Below, in pieces: positions 1-5,495 of a stretch of DNA of 12,228 nt. The notes beneath the pieces are model-generated. The model ran no database searches. It was not told the origin of the DNA and was given only the letters and a program-made list of their open reading frames with translations. The first letter of the stretch is position 1. Each line of letters starts with the position of its first letter. The stretch covers positions 1 through 12,228 of the forward strand of contig JASHTQ010000244.1 of the NCBI GenBank assembly GCA_030040475.1, written 5' to 3'. The DNA is from Streptosporangiaceae bacterium (GTDB taxonomy: Bacteria; Actinomycetota; Actinomycetes; Streptosporangiales; Streptosporangiaceae). The position numbers were made by a program, and so were the translations under genes.

Positions 1-2
1 CG

Positions 3-38
3 CGGCCCGGTCGGCCCGGTCGGCCCGGTCGGCCCGGC
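3..38. repeat. 9-bp tandem repeat at window edge
   Basis: The unit CGGCCCGGT occurs three times in full followed by an eight-base partial copy. It may continue to the left of the window. It has no visible coding role; nine bases is in-frame, so it could be the end of a gene lying mostly outside. Confidence 0.85.
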
Positions 39-291
39 GCCCCGCCCGCGCAGTCGGCTGCCAGGACACGCCCGTGCCCGTCCCGCCTGCGCCGGGCATG
101 AGTTCGTGCGCCGCGGGCGCGCGGGATGCCGCCATATAGCTGCCCGCCGGACACGCCGGGGATCAGCTCGAGCCTCGCCGGCGTCGCCGCGCTCGTCCCT
201 GGCAGCCGGACGAGCCGCCCGGTGCTTCTGGCCGGGGCGGCGGGCGGCTAGGCTCCTTCGCGGGGGGTCCGCAGGAGTGGGAAGGCGGCCC
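39..291. other. Non-coding leader, no confident gene
   Basis: I see no convincing gene here. The frame open through this stretch reads as Arg/Ala-rich low-complexity sequence with no family motif. A TAGGCT hexamer at 249-254 resembles an actinomycete -10 element and lies about 40 bases before the GTG of the methyltransferase remnant, so a promoter is possible, but no clear -35 partner is visible. Confidence 0.4.
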
Positions 292-399
292 GTGACACAG
301 AACGCCCCGGAAGACGGCCAGAGCCGTCTGCCGTCCTTCGACCCCAGCGTGCCGAACCCGGCGCGGATGTGGAACTACTGGCTGGGCGGCAAGGACAAC
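292..399 (+). pseudogene. DUF574 SAM-dependent methyltransferase, N-terminal remnant
   Basis: Thirty-six codons from a GTG match the N-terminus of the actinobacterial DUF574 (Methyltransf_19) SAM-dependent methyltransferases. The diagnostic features are a D-P-S-V segment followed by A-R-M-W-N-Y-W-L-G-G-K-D-N near residues 18-36. The start is supported by a GGGAAGG ribosome-binding site about seven bases upstream. Family members are usually around 270 residues; here homology stops right after G-G-K-D-N, and the frame runs on for 16 unrelated codons to a stop at 448-450. The SAM-binding Rossmann domain is absent, so the product cannot be an active methyltransferase. The break coincides with the beginning of another gene fragment in a different frame, pointing to recombination or deletion rather than point decay. 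Confidence 0.8.
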
Positions 400-559
400 A
401 TTAGTCAAGCGGTTCCAGCGATCCCGCACCCGCAACCCCATCCCCGGTGAGGGCAAGATGCCCGATGGCCGGCCGTGCTGGACGCCCGCCGCGCTGCGAA
501 GCTGGCAGTCCAAACGCAAGATCGCCGGCAGCCGGATGCACGACGGCGAACCCGGCTAG
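398..559 (+). pseudogene. Possible helix-turn-helix protein, C-terminal fragment
   Basis: In the frame beginning at 398 an uninterrupted reading continues to TAG at 557-559. It contains N-P-I-P-G-E-G-K-M-P-D-G-R and then W-T-P-A-A-L-R-S-W-Q. This layout, a basic helix, a Pro/Gly wing and a W-x-P-x-x-L-x-x-W-Q helix, resembles the C-terminal part of small actinomycete helix-turn-helix proteins of mobile elements. There is no start codon of its own: the upstream part is replaced by the methyltransferase remnant, so it is annotated as a truncated tail. The family call is from memory of the pattern and is tentative; the truncation is directly visible. Confidence 0.35.
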
Positions 560-571
560 GCCCAAAGGGCA

Positions 572-609
572 GGCCCCCCGAGCGGCGGGGGGCATCGGCT
601 CGGGGGGCC
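572..609 (+). terminator. Strong GC-rich hairpin after the gene fragment
   Basis: GGCCCCCCGAGC (572-583) is perfectly complementary to GCTCGGGGGGCC (598-609) with a 14-base loop. It begins 12 bases after the stop at 559. There is no following T tract, so it would be an actinomycete-type terminator without a U tail. Confidence 0.6.
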
Positions 610-617
610 GCCTTCGG

Positions 618-661
618 CCCGTTCCCCTTGCCCTTCGGCCCGATCGAGAGCTGGGAACGGG
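618..661. terminator. Second hairpin, 9-bp stem
   Basis: CCCGTTCCC (618-626) pairs perfectly with GGGAACGGG (653-661) across a 26-base loop. The sequence after it, to 676, is moderately T-rich (GTTGCTTGTCC). It may act together with the hairpin at 572-609 as a double terminator. Confidence 0.4.
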
Positions 662-697
662 GGCCTGTTGCTTGTCCTAAAATCCTCGCCTGGCCCT

Positions 698-717
698 GCG
701 CCGCTCGAGCGCGGCGC
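698..717 (-). terminator. Hairpin beyond the end of the minus-strand small-gene run
   Basis: GCGCCGC (698-704) and GCGGCGC (711-717) form a 7-bp stem with a 6-base loop. Read on the minus strand it lies about 30 bases after the stop at 748 and is followed by GATTTTAG. It is a plausible weak terminator for the minus-strand run. Confidence 0.4.
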
Positions 718-747
718 TACCGGAATTCACGACAGCAAGGTGGGCGT

Positions 748-909
748 CTATGACGCCGGGCAGCAGGGAACCTGGCCGGCAAAGGCCCTGCTCGCCACCA
801 GAGATCGTCTGATGTAGTCAGCCGAACCGAGGGCGGGAGGCTCGGGATCTGCGACCTCGGCGGGCTCACCGGCTCCTGCGTCCCATAGATGGTCAGTGTC
901 GCTCTGCAT
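748..909 (-). CDS. Small hypothetical protein, last gene of the run
   Basis: This is a 53-residue reading frame starting at an ATG inside the end of the preceding gene (17-bp overlap), with a GGAAAGAAGGG ribosome-binding site about nine bases upstream. The product is acidic in its first half (D-T-D-H-L-W-D-A and E-V-A-D-P-E) and has an amphipathic S-A-D-Y-I-R-R-S-L-V-A-S-R helix before a C-C-P-A-S tail. I do not recognise a family. The overlap, the ribosome-binding site and the position before a hairpin fit a translationally coupled last gene; the short length leaves real doubt. An alternative in-frame ATG at 945 would lengthen the overlap and is less likely. Confidence 0.45.
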   Translation of the reverse strand: MQSDTDHLWDAGAGEPAEVADPEPPALGSADYIRRSLVASRAFAGQVPCCPAS

Positions 910-1273
910 AAAGGGCAGCCCTTCTTTCCTCTCGTTCCGCCTCATCAGCGCGGGATACCCGCGCTGCCTGCGCCCGGCGGCGCTGCTCGGCTATCACCAC
1001 GTCAAGCCGGCGCCTGAGCCGGACCTTGACGCCATCAGGGACGCAGCCGCTTTGTATTCCGCTGGACAGGGCACGCCGGTACGCGAACAGCTCAAACGTT
1101 GCCAGCGCGCCGATATGGTGCGGCGGCACGGGCACGAGCGATTCCGCCTCGGCGTCGGCGCCATCACGTCCGCTGTCGCGTTCATGATGGCCGGGATACC
1201 TGGCCAGGTGATCATCAAGGAACCGCAGCGTATCGGCGGCAAGACCGCAACTGCACACCATGGGGTCCGGCAT
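893..1273 (-). CDS. Small hypothetical protein with zinc-finger-like N-terminus
   Basis: The 126-residue product starts with a C-x-C-G pair (residues 7-9), then L-x-x-H and H-H around residues 22-30, a spacing that could bind zinc like a C2H2 finger. A second module follows: A-T-F-E-L-F-A-Y-R-R-A-L, a turn with Pro, and a long basic helix V-R-L-R-R-R-L-D-V-V-I-A-E-Q-R-R-R. The second module is shared with the neighbouring small genes. The ATG at 1273 has AGGTGA eight bases upstream, just outside a 14-bp inverted repeat. The function is unknown; similar small proteins occur near XRE/DUF397 pairs and in actinomycete integrative elements. A regulatory or DNA-binding role is inference from the finger-like motif and basic helices. 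Confidence 0.72.
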   Translation of the reverse strand: MPDPMVCSCGLAADTLRFLDDHLARYPGHHERDSGRDGADAEAESLVPVPPHHIGALATFELFAYRRALSSGIQSGCVPDGVKVRLRRRLDVVIAEQRRRAQAARVSRADEAEREERRAALYAERH

Positions 1274-1285
1274 CGCGGGTCACCT

Positions 1286-1347
1286 GACCGGGCGGGAGGC
1301 TGTCAGTCGGTCAAGTCGGCCGGATTGTGGTGTCCTCCCGCCCGGTC
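1286..1347 (-). promoter_or_regulatory. 14-bp inverted repeat ahead of a ribosome-binding site
   Basis: GACCGGGCGGGAGG (1286-1299) and CCTCCCGCCCGGTC (1334-1347) are perfectly complementary with a 34-base loop. The repeat occupies the only sizeable gap (80 bp) in the minus-strand run, between the stop at 1354 and the AGGTGA ribosome-binding site at 1280-1285. Such a stem could act as an intercistronic attenuator, an mRNA-processing site or a partial terminator that lowers expression of the two distal genes. Its role is inferred from position only. Confidence 0.5.
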
Positions 1348-1353
1348 CCGCTG

Positions 1354-1656
1354 TCACGGCCGGCTTCCCGGGCCGTGAGTTTTCCCCGGGCCGGAAACCA
1401 CGGCACCCCACGTGCCGGCCGGCCAGGTCTCTCGCGCCTGCTCCCGCTCGTCCTGCTCGGCGCGCACCTGGTTGATCATGTCTGCCACGTCGTCCTGAAC
1501 CGGATTGCCGGCGGGGGCCACGCTCCTGACGGCTTCCAGAAGCGTCAGGTAGTGTCCCAGCTCGAAGGTGGTGAGCTGCCAGAGCGGATGAGGGGGGTCG
1601 GGCACGGTCCACACGGCCACGGACGTACCTCGCCCGGGATCGAGGTTTGCCGCCAT
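1354..1656 (-). CDS. Small hypothetical protein with T-F-E-L module
   Basis: The 100-residue product contains P-L-W-Q-L-T-T-F-E-L-G-H-Y-L-T-L-L-E at about residues 24-41 and then a second charged helix, V-A-D-M-I-N-Q-V-R-A-E-Q-D-E-R-E. The two predicted helices match the module of the flanking genes. The C-terminal 25 residues are Gly/Pro-rich and probably unstructured. The ATG at 1656 follows the upstream stop (TGA, 1661-1663) by only four bases, so translation is probably coupled. The frame has no known enzymatic motif. Homologous-looking proteins are known to me only as hypothetical proteins from actinomycete accessory regions. Confidence 0.7.
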   Translation of the reverse strand: MAANLDPGRGTSVAVWTVPDPPHPLWQLTTFELGHYLTLLEAVRSVAPAGNPVQDDVADMINQVRAEQDEREQARETWPAGTWGAVVSGPGKTHGPGSRP

Positions 1657-1660
1657 CGGC

Positions 1661-1876
1661 TCACCCGGCCTTGCGGTTAGCGATCTCGGCCCTGATTTCC
1701 TCCAGCGTGGCCTGCATGTCGGCGCGTGCCGGGGGTACCGGGTCCTGGCGGCCGAAGAACGCGATGGCGCCCTCGGCCTCCCTCTCGCGGTCGCGCAGCT
1801 CCGCCAGCGTCAGGCCGGCGAAGCGTCCCGGCTGGCTGGCTGCAACTTCTCGCGCCGGGTCCGTGACGGGAGACAT
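1661..1876 (-). CDS. Small helical hypothetical protein
   Basis: The product of 71 residues (from the ATG at 1876) has G-L-T-L-A-E-L-R-D-R-E-R-E-A-E, a short F-F-G-R-Q-D-P-V-P-P turn and a second helix A-D-M-Q-A-T-L-E-E-I-R-A-E-I-A-N-R, giving a helical hairpin or short coiled coil. A GGGGTAGG ribosome-binding site lies five bases upstream of the ATG; a GTG at 1882 is in frame and possible. The gap to the preceding gene is 12 bases and to the next four, so this is the second gene of a tight operon. The function is unknown. It is a divergent member of the repeated module found along this operon. Confidence 0.72.
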   Translation of the reverse strand: MSPVTDPAREVAASQPGRFAGLTLAELRDREREAEGAIAFFGRQDPVPPARADMQATLEEIRAEIANRKAG

Positions 1877-1888
1877 CGGCACCTACCC

Positions 1889-2065
1889 CTACCCCTTCAT
1901 CGGTGACATCGTGTGAGCATCTAGTTCTGTCCGGAGCATCGCCTGAATGAGCGCATCCGAAGTAATCCCCTTGGTAGCGTGTTCAAGCTCGCGTCTACGG
2001 TCGTGTAGCGCGTAAGTGGTCATGGCATGAAGCGGATGCTTCCGCTCTGCGGTTCCGGCTGGCAT
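1889..2065 (-). CDS. 58-codon small protein, first gene of the run
   Basis: A short frame starts at an ATG preceded by AGGGGA at eight bases and ends at TAG 1889-1891. The 58-residue product has T-T-Y-A-L-H-D-R-R-R-E-L-E-H-A-T-K-G and then A-L-I-Q-A-M-L-R-T-E-L-D-A, the same two-helix layout as the next three genes. A later ATG at 2023 would give 44 residues but lacks a good ribosome-binding site. It lies about 140 bp from the divergent XRE gene, so both transcription units should share this intergenic control region. The gene is easily missed because of its length; the motif match with its neighbours is the main argument that it is real. The function is unknown. Confidence 0.6.
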   Translation of the reverse strand: MPAGTAERKHPLHAMTTYALHDRRRELEHATKGITSDALIQAMLRTELDAHTMSPMKG

Positions 2066-2139
2066 CGGTGATGTCCCCTAGTGGCGTGCGGCGACGTGAT
2101 CTCGGTTTCCAACGTCTCAGCTAGGGAGCACAATTGGCT

Positions 2140-2196
2140 ATGTGGCACGGGCAAGGACCACGGTTCCGCCACAGTCGCCACGCCGGAGAGGAATAG
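2140..2196 (+). other. Possible 18-codon leader ORF before the XRE gene
   Basis: An ATG at 2140 (or a TTG at 2134) after an AGGGAG sequence opens an 18-codon, His/Arg-rich frame that ends at TAG 2194-2196, six bases before the ATG of the regulator. The nine-base GAGCACAAT at 2126-2134 is repeated exactly at 2196-2204 across the regulator start, so the two initiation regions resemble each other. It could be a translational-coupling leader or simply the trace of a short duplication. Confidence 0.25.
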
Positions 2197-2202
2197 AGCA
2201 CA

Positions 2203-3045
2203 ATGGAGCACGACGACCACGACTCGGATGCGATGTTCCTCGGTCGCGTGCTGCGCCGCGCACGGGTGGCAGCCGGTATCACCAGCCAGGAGGAGCTAGC
2301 GAAGCGACTCGGTTTCGAGCGGACGGTCATCGCGAAAGCGGAGTCGGGTCAGCGTCCGCCATCCCAAGAGGTAGCCGCCGCGTATGGGAGAGAGTTCCCG
2401 CAGCTCAACGCCCTGGTTGAAAGCGGGCTGATCGAGGAATGGGCAGAGCACGTCAAGAAGAACGGAAGGTCCTCGTTTCCGGAGTTCTTCGTTGACTGGA
2501 TTGACGCGGAGAAGAACGCGACCACGCTGTTCTACTGGGCTCCCTCCCTGGTCCCTGGTCTGCTCCAAGTTGAGTCGTACGCTCGCGTGATCCTGGCCAC
2601 CGAGCCAGATGAAACTGAGTCGCTGGATGTCCTTCTGGCTGGCAGGATGGGACGTCAGCAGGTGCTCTCACGTCCGCAGCCACCAGCCGTTACCGTTGTC
2701 ATGGCTGAGGCTGTGCTGCACCGTGGCGTAGGCGGACCTGCGGTGATGTACGAACAGCTCACCCACCTGGCGGACGAGAGCCAGCAGCCGAAGGTCCTGA
2801 TTCAGGTGATACCGGCTGAGGTCGCCGCTCATGCTGGTCTCGGGGGAGCTGTGTCCATAGCCGACCGCGAAGGCGAACCTACTGTCGTCCACCTGGATTC
2901 GTTCACAGCACCGCAGACGACACGGGCAGCCGAGATGGTCGCCAAGGTCCGGCAGAGGTCAGACATGCTTCGTGGTGAGGCACTCCCGCGTAGTGCCTCA
3001 CATGAGCTGATAATGAGGGTGGCGGAAGAAGAATGGAAACGATGA
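2203..3045 (+). CDS. XRE-family regulator with DUF5753 domain (Scr1-like)
   Basis: The 280-residue product has an N-terminal XRE helix-turn-helix (about residues 12-65: L-G-R-V-L-R-R-A-R, then T-S-Q-E-E-L-A-K-R-L-G-F-E-R-T-V-I-A-K-A-E-S-G) followed by a DUF5753 domain (about 85-270) with W-A-P-S-L-V-P-G-L-L-Q and Y-A-R-V-I-L. The length is normal. GGAGAGGAA nine bases upstream supports this ATG. Its stop overlaps the next start by 4 bp (ATGA), so the two are translated as a pair. Proteins of this kind, including Streptomyces Scr1, are cytoplasmic DNA-binding proteins paired with DUF397 partners in toxin-antitoxin-like modules that affect development and antibiotic production. The regulated targets here are unknown; autoregulation and control of the divergent small-gene run are reasonable inferences. 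Confidence 0.93.
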   Translation: MEHDDHDSDAMFLGRVLRRARVAAGITSQEELAKRLGFERTVIAKAESGQRPPSQEVAAAYGREFPQLNALVESGLIEEWAEHVKKNGRSSFPEFFVDWIDAEKNATTLFYWAPSLVPGLLQVESYARVILATEPDETESLDVLLAGRMGRQQVLSRPQPPAVTVVMAEAVLHRGVGGPAVMYEQLTHLADESQQPKVLIQVIPAEVAAHAGLGGAVSIADREGEPTVVHLDSFTAPQTTRAAEMVAKVRQRSDMLRGEALPRSASHELIMRVAEEEWKR

Positions 3046-3236
3046 ACTGGCGTAAAAGCACGCACAGCTCTGGCAACGGCGGGGAATGCGTCGAGGTGGC
3101 CGATCACGCTAGGAGCGTGCTCGTACGCGACACCAAGGACCGCAGCGGCCCCCTCTTGCAGTTCACTGCCGGTGCGTGGCGGCGGTTCGCTGATCAGGTC
3201 AAGCGCTCGTTAGCTGGCTCAGAGCCAAGGGTCTAG
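3042..3236 (+). CDS. DUF397 domain protein, partner of the XRE regulator
   Basis: The 64-residue product begins M-N-W-R-K-S-T-H-S-S-G-N-G-G-E-C-V-E-V-A and later has V-R-D-T-K-D followed by L-Q-F-T-A-G-A-W-R-R-F, all hallmarks of DUF397. An upstream in-frame ATG at 3033 would add three residues; the ATGA overlap with the regulator and the usual W-R-K-S start favour 3042. DUF397 proteins are small, of unknown biochemical activity, and are usually encoded next to DUF5753 regulators, acting as the toxin-like or modulatory half. The pair appears complete and undamaged, in contrast to the degraded fragments at the left of the window. Confidence 0.92.
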   Translation: MNWRKSTHSSGNGGECVEVADHARSVLVRDTKDRSGPLLQFTAGAWRRFADQVKRSLAGSEPRV

Positions 3237-3264
3237 GGGTACCTTCGCGTCTTGAGGGTGCCCC
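3236..3264 (+). terminator. Possible terminator after the DUF397 gene
   Basis: GGGGTACC (3236-3243) can pair with GGTGCCCC (3257-3264) through eight pairs including one G-U wobble, with a 13-base loop. It starts at the last base of the DUF397 stop codon. No T tract follows. The 220 bases after it, up to the VOC gene end at 3488, show no gene. Confidence 0.35.
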
Positions 3265-3487
3265 TTCGGCATGTCTAGGTTGTTAGCGGCCTCGCTATTT
3301 GAACATCCAGCGGCTGAATTATCTGTGGACGATTCGGCACCGTTCTGCGAGGATCGCAGGCAACCTGATAACATAGCGTGACTACCGACGTGGCTTAGGG
3401 CACGCGCGTACCCGCCTGCTATGCGCAGCTACGTAATCGGGGACTTCCACCTCCTGCGCGCAGAACCGCCCTGCTCGTGGGCGGCGA

Positions 3488-3946
3488 TTAGCCGTCGGCT
3501 GGGGTTGCGTTCAGGTCCTCGGTCAGTTCGAGGATCAGCCCTTCAGGCCCGCGGACGTAAGCCAGGCGGAAGAGATCTTGGAAGTCCGCGACCTCGCCGA
3601 CGAGGTCGTAGCCAAGTTCGCGCGCCACGGCGACGGTCGCGTTGACATCGGCCACTCGGTAGGCTACGTGCCGCAGACCGTACGCATTCGATGGCAGCTG
3701 GCTCGGTACGTCCTCGGAGGTCGGCGCGGTGAACTTGGTCAGCTCGATATGCCCGGTCCCGTCCGGGGCGGAGATCAGAACGAGCTTCTCCACCGTACCT
3801 TCGAGTCCCACGATCCGGTCCACCCAGGCCCCGCTGGCCTCGCCGAGGTCCTCGCGGGTGAAGCCGAGGCCGGTGAAGAACGCCGCCACGGTCTCCAGGT
3901 CGTCGACGACGAGTCCCAGATGATCGAACGAGATGTCCGCTGCCAT
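3488..3946 (-). CDS. VOC family protein, methylmalonyl-CoA-epimerase-like
   Basis: The 152-residue product carries two beta-alpha-beta-beta-beta modules of the vicinal oxygen chelate superfamily. The four metal-ligand positions can be seen: His9 (F-D-H-L-G-L-V-V), Glu68 (G-H-I-E-L-T), His93 (L-R-H-V-A-Y-R-V) and Glu140 (L-I-L-E-L-T-E). An intact H-E-H-E set indicates a metal-dependent enzyme such as a lyase, epimerase or dioxygenase rather than a ligand-binding relative; the substrate cannot be read from sequence. No clear ribosome-binding site precedes the ATG. The gene stands alone, with 250 bp of non-coding DNA on one side and a gene-poor stretch on the other. It is cytoplasmic, with no signal peptide. 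Confidence 0.9.
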   Translation of the reverse strand: MAADISFDHLGLVVDDLETVAAFFTGLGFTREDLGEASGAWVDRIVGLEGTVEKLVLISAPDGTGHIELTKFTAPTSEDVPSQLPSNAYGLRHVAYRVADVNATVAVARELGYDLVGEVADFQDLFRLAYVRGPEGLILELTEDLNATPADG

Positions 3947-4863
3947 GCGGCCAGGCTAGCAAGTGGCATCCGGAAGCCGGGTGTAAATCGGCGGGCGCGG
4001 TCCCAGCCGCGCATACTCGGCATCGTTCCAAACAGCTTGGCTACAGTTAGGCTCACCTGGTCAGTCACGCTCCGTGACAGCCAGAGCCGCGCGAAGAGCG
4101 CTGCCGTTGATCATGGTCCTATGTGCAGATAAATAGGCCGCTAACGTAAGGTGATCTTCGTCGCTGGCTAGGCCCTGTTGCCGGCTGGGGCGGGCTTGGT
4201 GGTCCATCGGGCGTTCATCATCGCGCCTATCCGCTGCTCGGCAACCCGAGCTAGCCAGCTAGAAGAGACGCGTTCCCGCGGTTCAGGAGCTACTTTCAAG
4301 AAGACGCGGGGCTCTCTTGAGGCCCTCGTGACGAAGCACCACTTTCCTGACGTAGAGATCTGCCCCAACCGCGATGTGTACGATCGATCACCTAGCCCGC
4401 GCGGCGAGTGTGTTTAGAGGAAGTATCTGCCGTCACCCTCGCAGTGAAGGATCCGGAATGCACACCCCATTGCGTGAGCAGTTCCGGCGCCGTTCTCTCC
4501 CGAGTGCTCAGCAAGGAATGGCCGCATATGGACGTCCTCGAAGCGTCGCATCAGCCGCTGCATCCCGAAACACCGCGCGGAATGCGCCATGTGAGAGATT
4601 CCCTTTAGCCGGTCTGGCGTGATTCCCGTGACTCGCGAGTTCAGCCCGACCCCCGCGACTACGACACCGACGCCGAGACCGTCACCTTCGAGGTGAACGT
4701 AGCGCCAGCGGCTTGAGGAACAAGACTTCGCCGTAGCTGGCCGCTGCACCAGGCGCCCGGAGCCTGCTGACGAGCTCAGAGCACTCGCCGGCGGACAAGC
4801 GGATGGCGCCGAGGCTGGGCCGCAGGCTGTTCGGCAGGTTAGAAGCCCGGCAGAATCGATGGG
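3947..4863. other. Gene-poor, probably degenerate stretch
   Basis: No confident gene lies in these 917 bases. Several short frames are open on both strands (for example 4168-4368 minus, 66 codons, ending W-T-T-K-P-A-P-A-G-N-R-A), but none has a ribosome-binding site together with a family motif. The base composition is lower in GC and less periodic than the flanking genes. A short tail-like frame at 4609-4716 looks like a gene fragment. TTAGGCTCACCT at 4047-4058 resembles the core of an actinobacterial iron box, and a 6-bp hairpin GTCACG/CGTGAC follows at 4064-4078. The most likely reading is the residue of lost genes or of an old insertion. Confidence 0.5.
4609..4716 (+). pseudogene. Possible C-terminal gene fragment, unknown family
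   Basis: Between an in-frame stop at 4606-4608 and TGA at 4714-4716 the frame reads like ordinary protein with high third-position GC, ending D-Y-D-T-D-A-E-T-V-T-F-E-V-N-V-A-P-A-A. There is no suitable start, so if it was a gene only the last 35 codons remain. I do not recognise the family. It could also be a chance open stretch. Confidence 0.25.
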
Positions 4864-5244
4864 GTGAGCGTGCAACTGAACCACACCATCGTCTCGTGCC
4901 GCGACCAGCAGCGGTCGGCGGCGTTCCTCACCGGGATCCTCGGGCTGCCGCCGGCTACCCGCTTCGGGCACTTCCTGGTGGTGGAGGCCGACAATGGCGT
5001 CTCACTGGATTTCGCGGAGACCAGCCGGGACATCGCGTCCCAGCATTATGCGTTCCTCGTCAGCGAGGATGAGTTCGACGCCGCGTTTGGCCGCATCCGC
5101 GAACAGGACCTGCCGTACTGGGCCGATCCTGGCAGGACCCGGCGCGGCGCCGTCAACGACCGTGACGGCGGTCGCGGCCTGTACTTCGAGGACCCCGATG
5201 GCCACCTGCTGGAGATCATTACCCGGCCCTACGGCAGCGGGTAG
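4864..5244 (+). CDS. VOC family (glyoxalase-like) protein
   Basis: The 126-residue product is a single-domain vicinal oxygen chelate protein. Features seen are L-N-H-T-I-V (His7), F-L-T-G-I-L-G-L-P, the N-G-V-S-L-D-F strand, Q-H-Y-A-F-L-V (His61), E-D-E-F-D-A-A-F-G-R-I, Y-W-A-D-P, G-G-R-G-L-Y-F-E-D-P-D-G-H and the terminal L-L-E-I-I-T-R-P-Y-G (Glu117). This matches a widespread actinobacterial glyoxalase/bleomycin-resistance-like subgroup that probably works as a dimer; the substrate is unknown. The GTG start (V-S-V-Q-L) is chosen because homology begins at once and no in-frame ATG lies nearby; the ribosome-binding site is weak. It belongs to a different subgroup from the VOC protein at 3488-3946, so the two are not a recent duplication. 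Confidence 0.92.
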   Translation: MSVQLNHTIVSCRDQQRSAAFLTGILGLPPATRFGHFLVVEADNGVSLDFAETSRDIASQHYAFLVSEDEFDAAFGRIREQDLPYWADPGRTRRGAVNDRDGGRGLYFEDPDGHLLEIITRPYGSG

Positions 5245-5395
5245 CCCGCAGGCCCGGCGGCCAGCTTGAACAGCTGCGGATTGCCGGACACCATCGGGCT
5301 TGTACTAACTTGGCCGAACTCGCGACCATGGCGCGATTGGTCCACCCGGCTCGCCGGGGCAGCGGCCCGCCATCGGTCGGCCTCGGGCGTGGTCC

Positions 5396-5430
5396 GGGTC
5401 CCGGATCGCAAGGGTCCCGGATCGCAAGGG
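5396..5430. repeat. 16-bp tandem duplication
   Basis: GGGTCCCGGATCGCAA is present twice without change (5396-5411 and 5412-5427), followed by the first three bases of a third copy. It is non-coding and upstream of the NYN gene. A recent slippage duplication, or paired regulator sites, are both possible. Confidence 0.9.
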
Positions 5431-5495
5431 CGCCGGGAAGACGGCGCGCCGGTCGGCGGAGTGCGCCGTTTTATGCGCGATCAGGAGGGAATGGT

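Noticed and set aside
4171..4200. GGCCCTGTTG resembles the terminal inverted repeat of some insertion sequences.
   Set aside because: No inverted copy, target duplication or transposase frame is present nearby.
4168..4368. A 66-codon minus-strand frame and the overlapping plus-strand frame as candidate genes.
   Set aside because: Neither has a convincing ribosome-binding site or any motif I recognise, and both lie in a stretch that appears degenerate.
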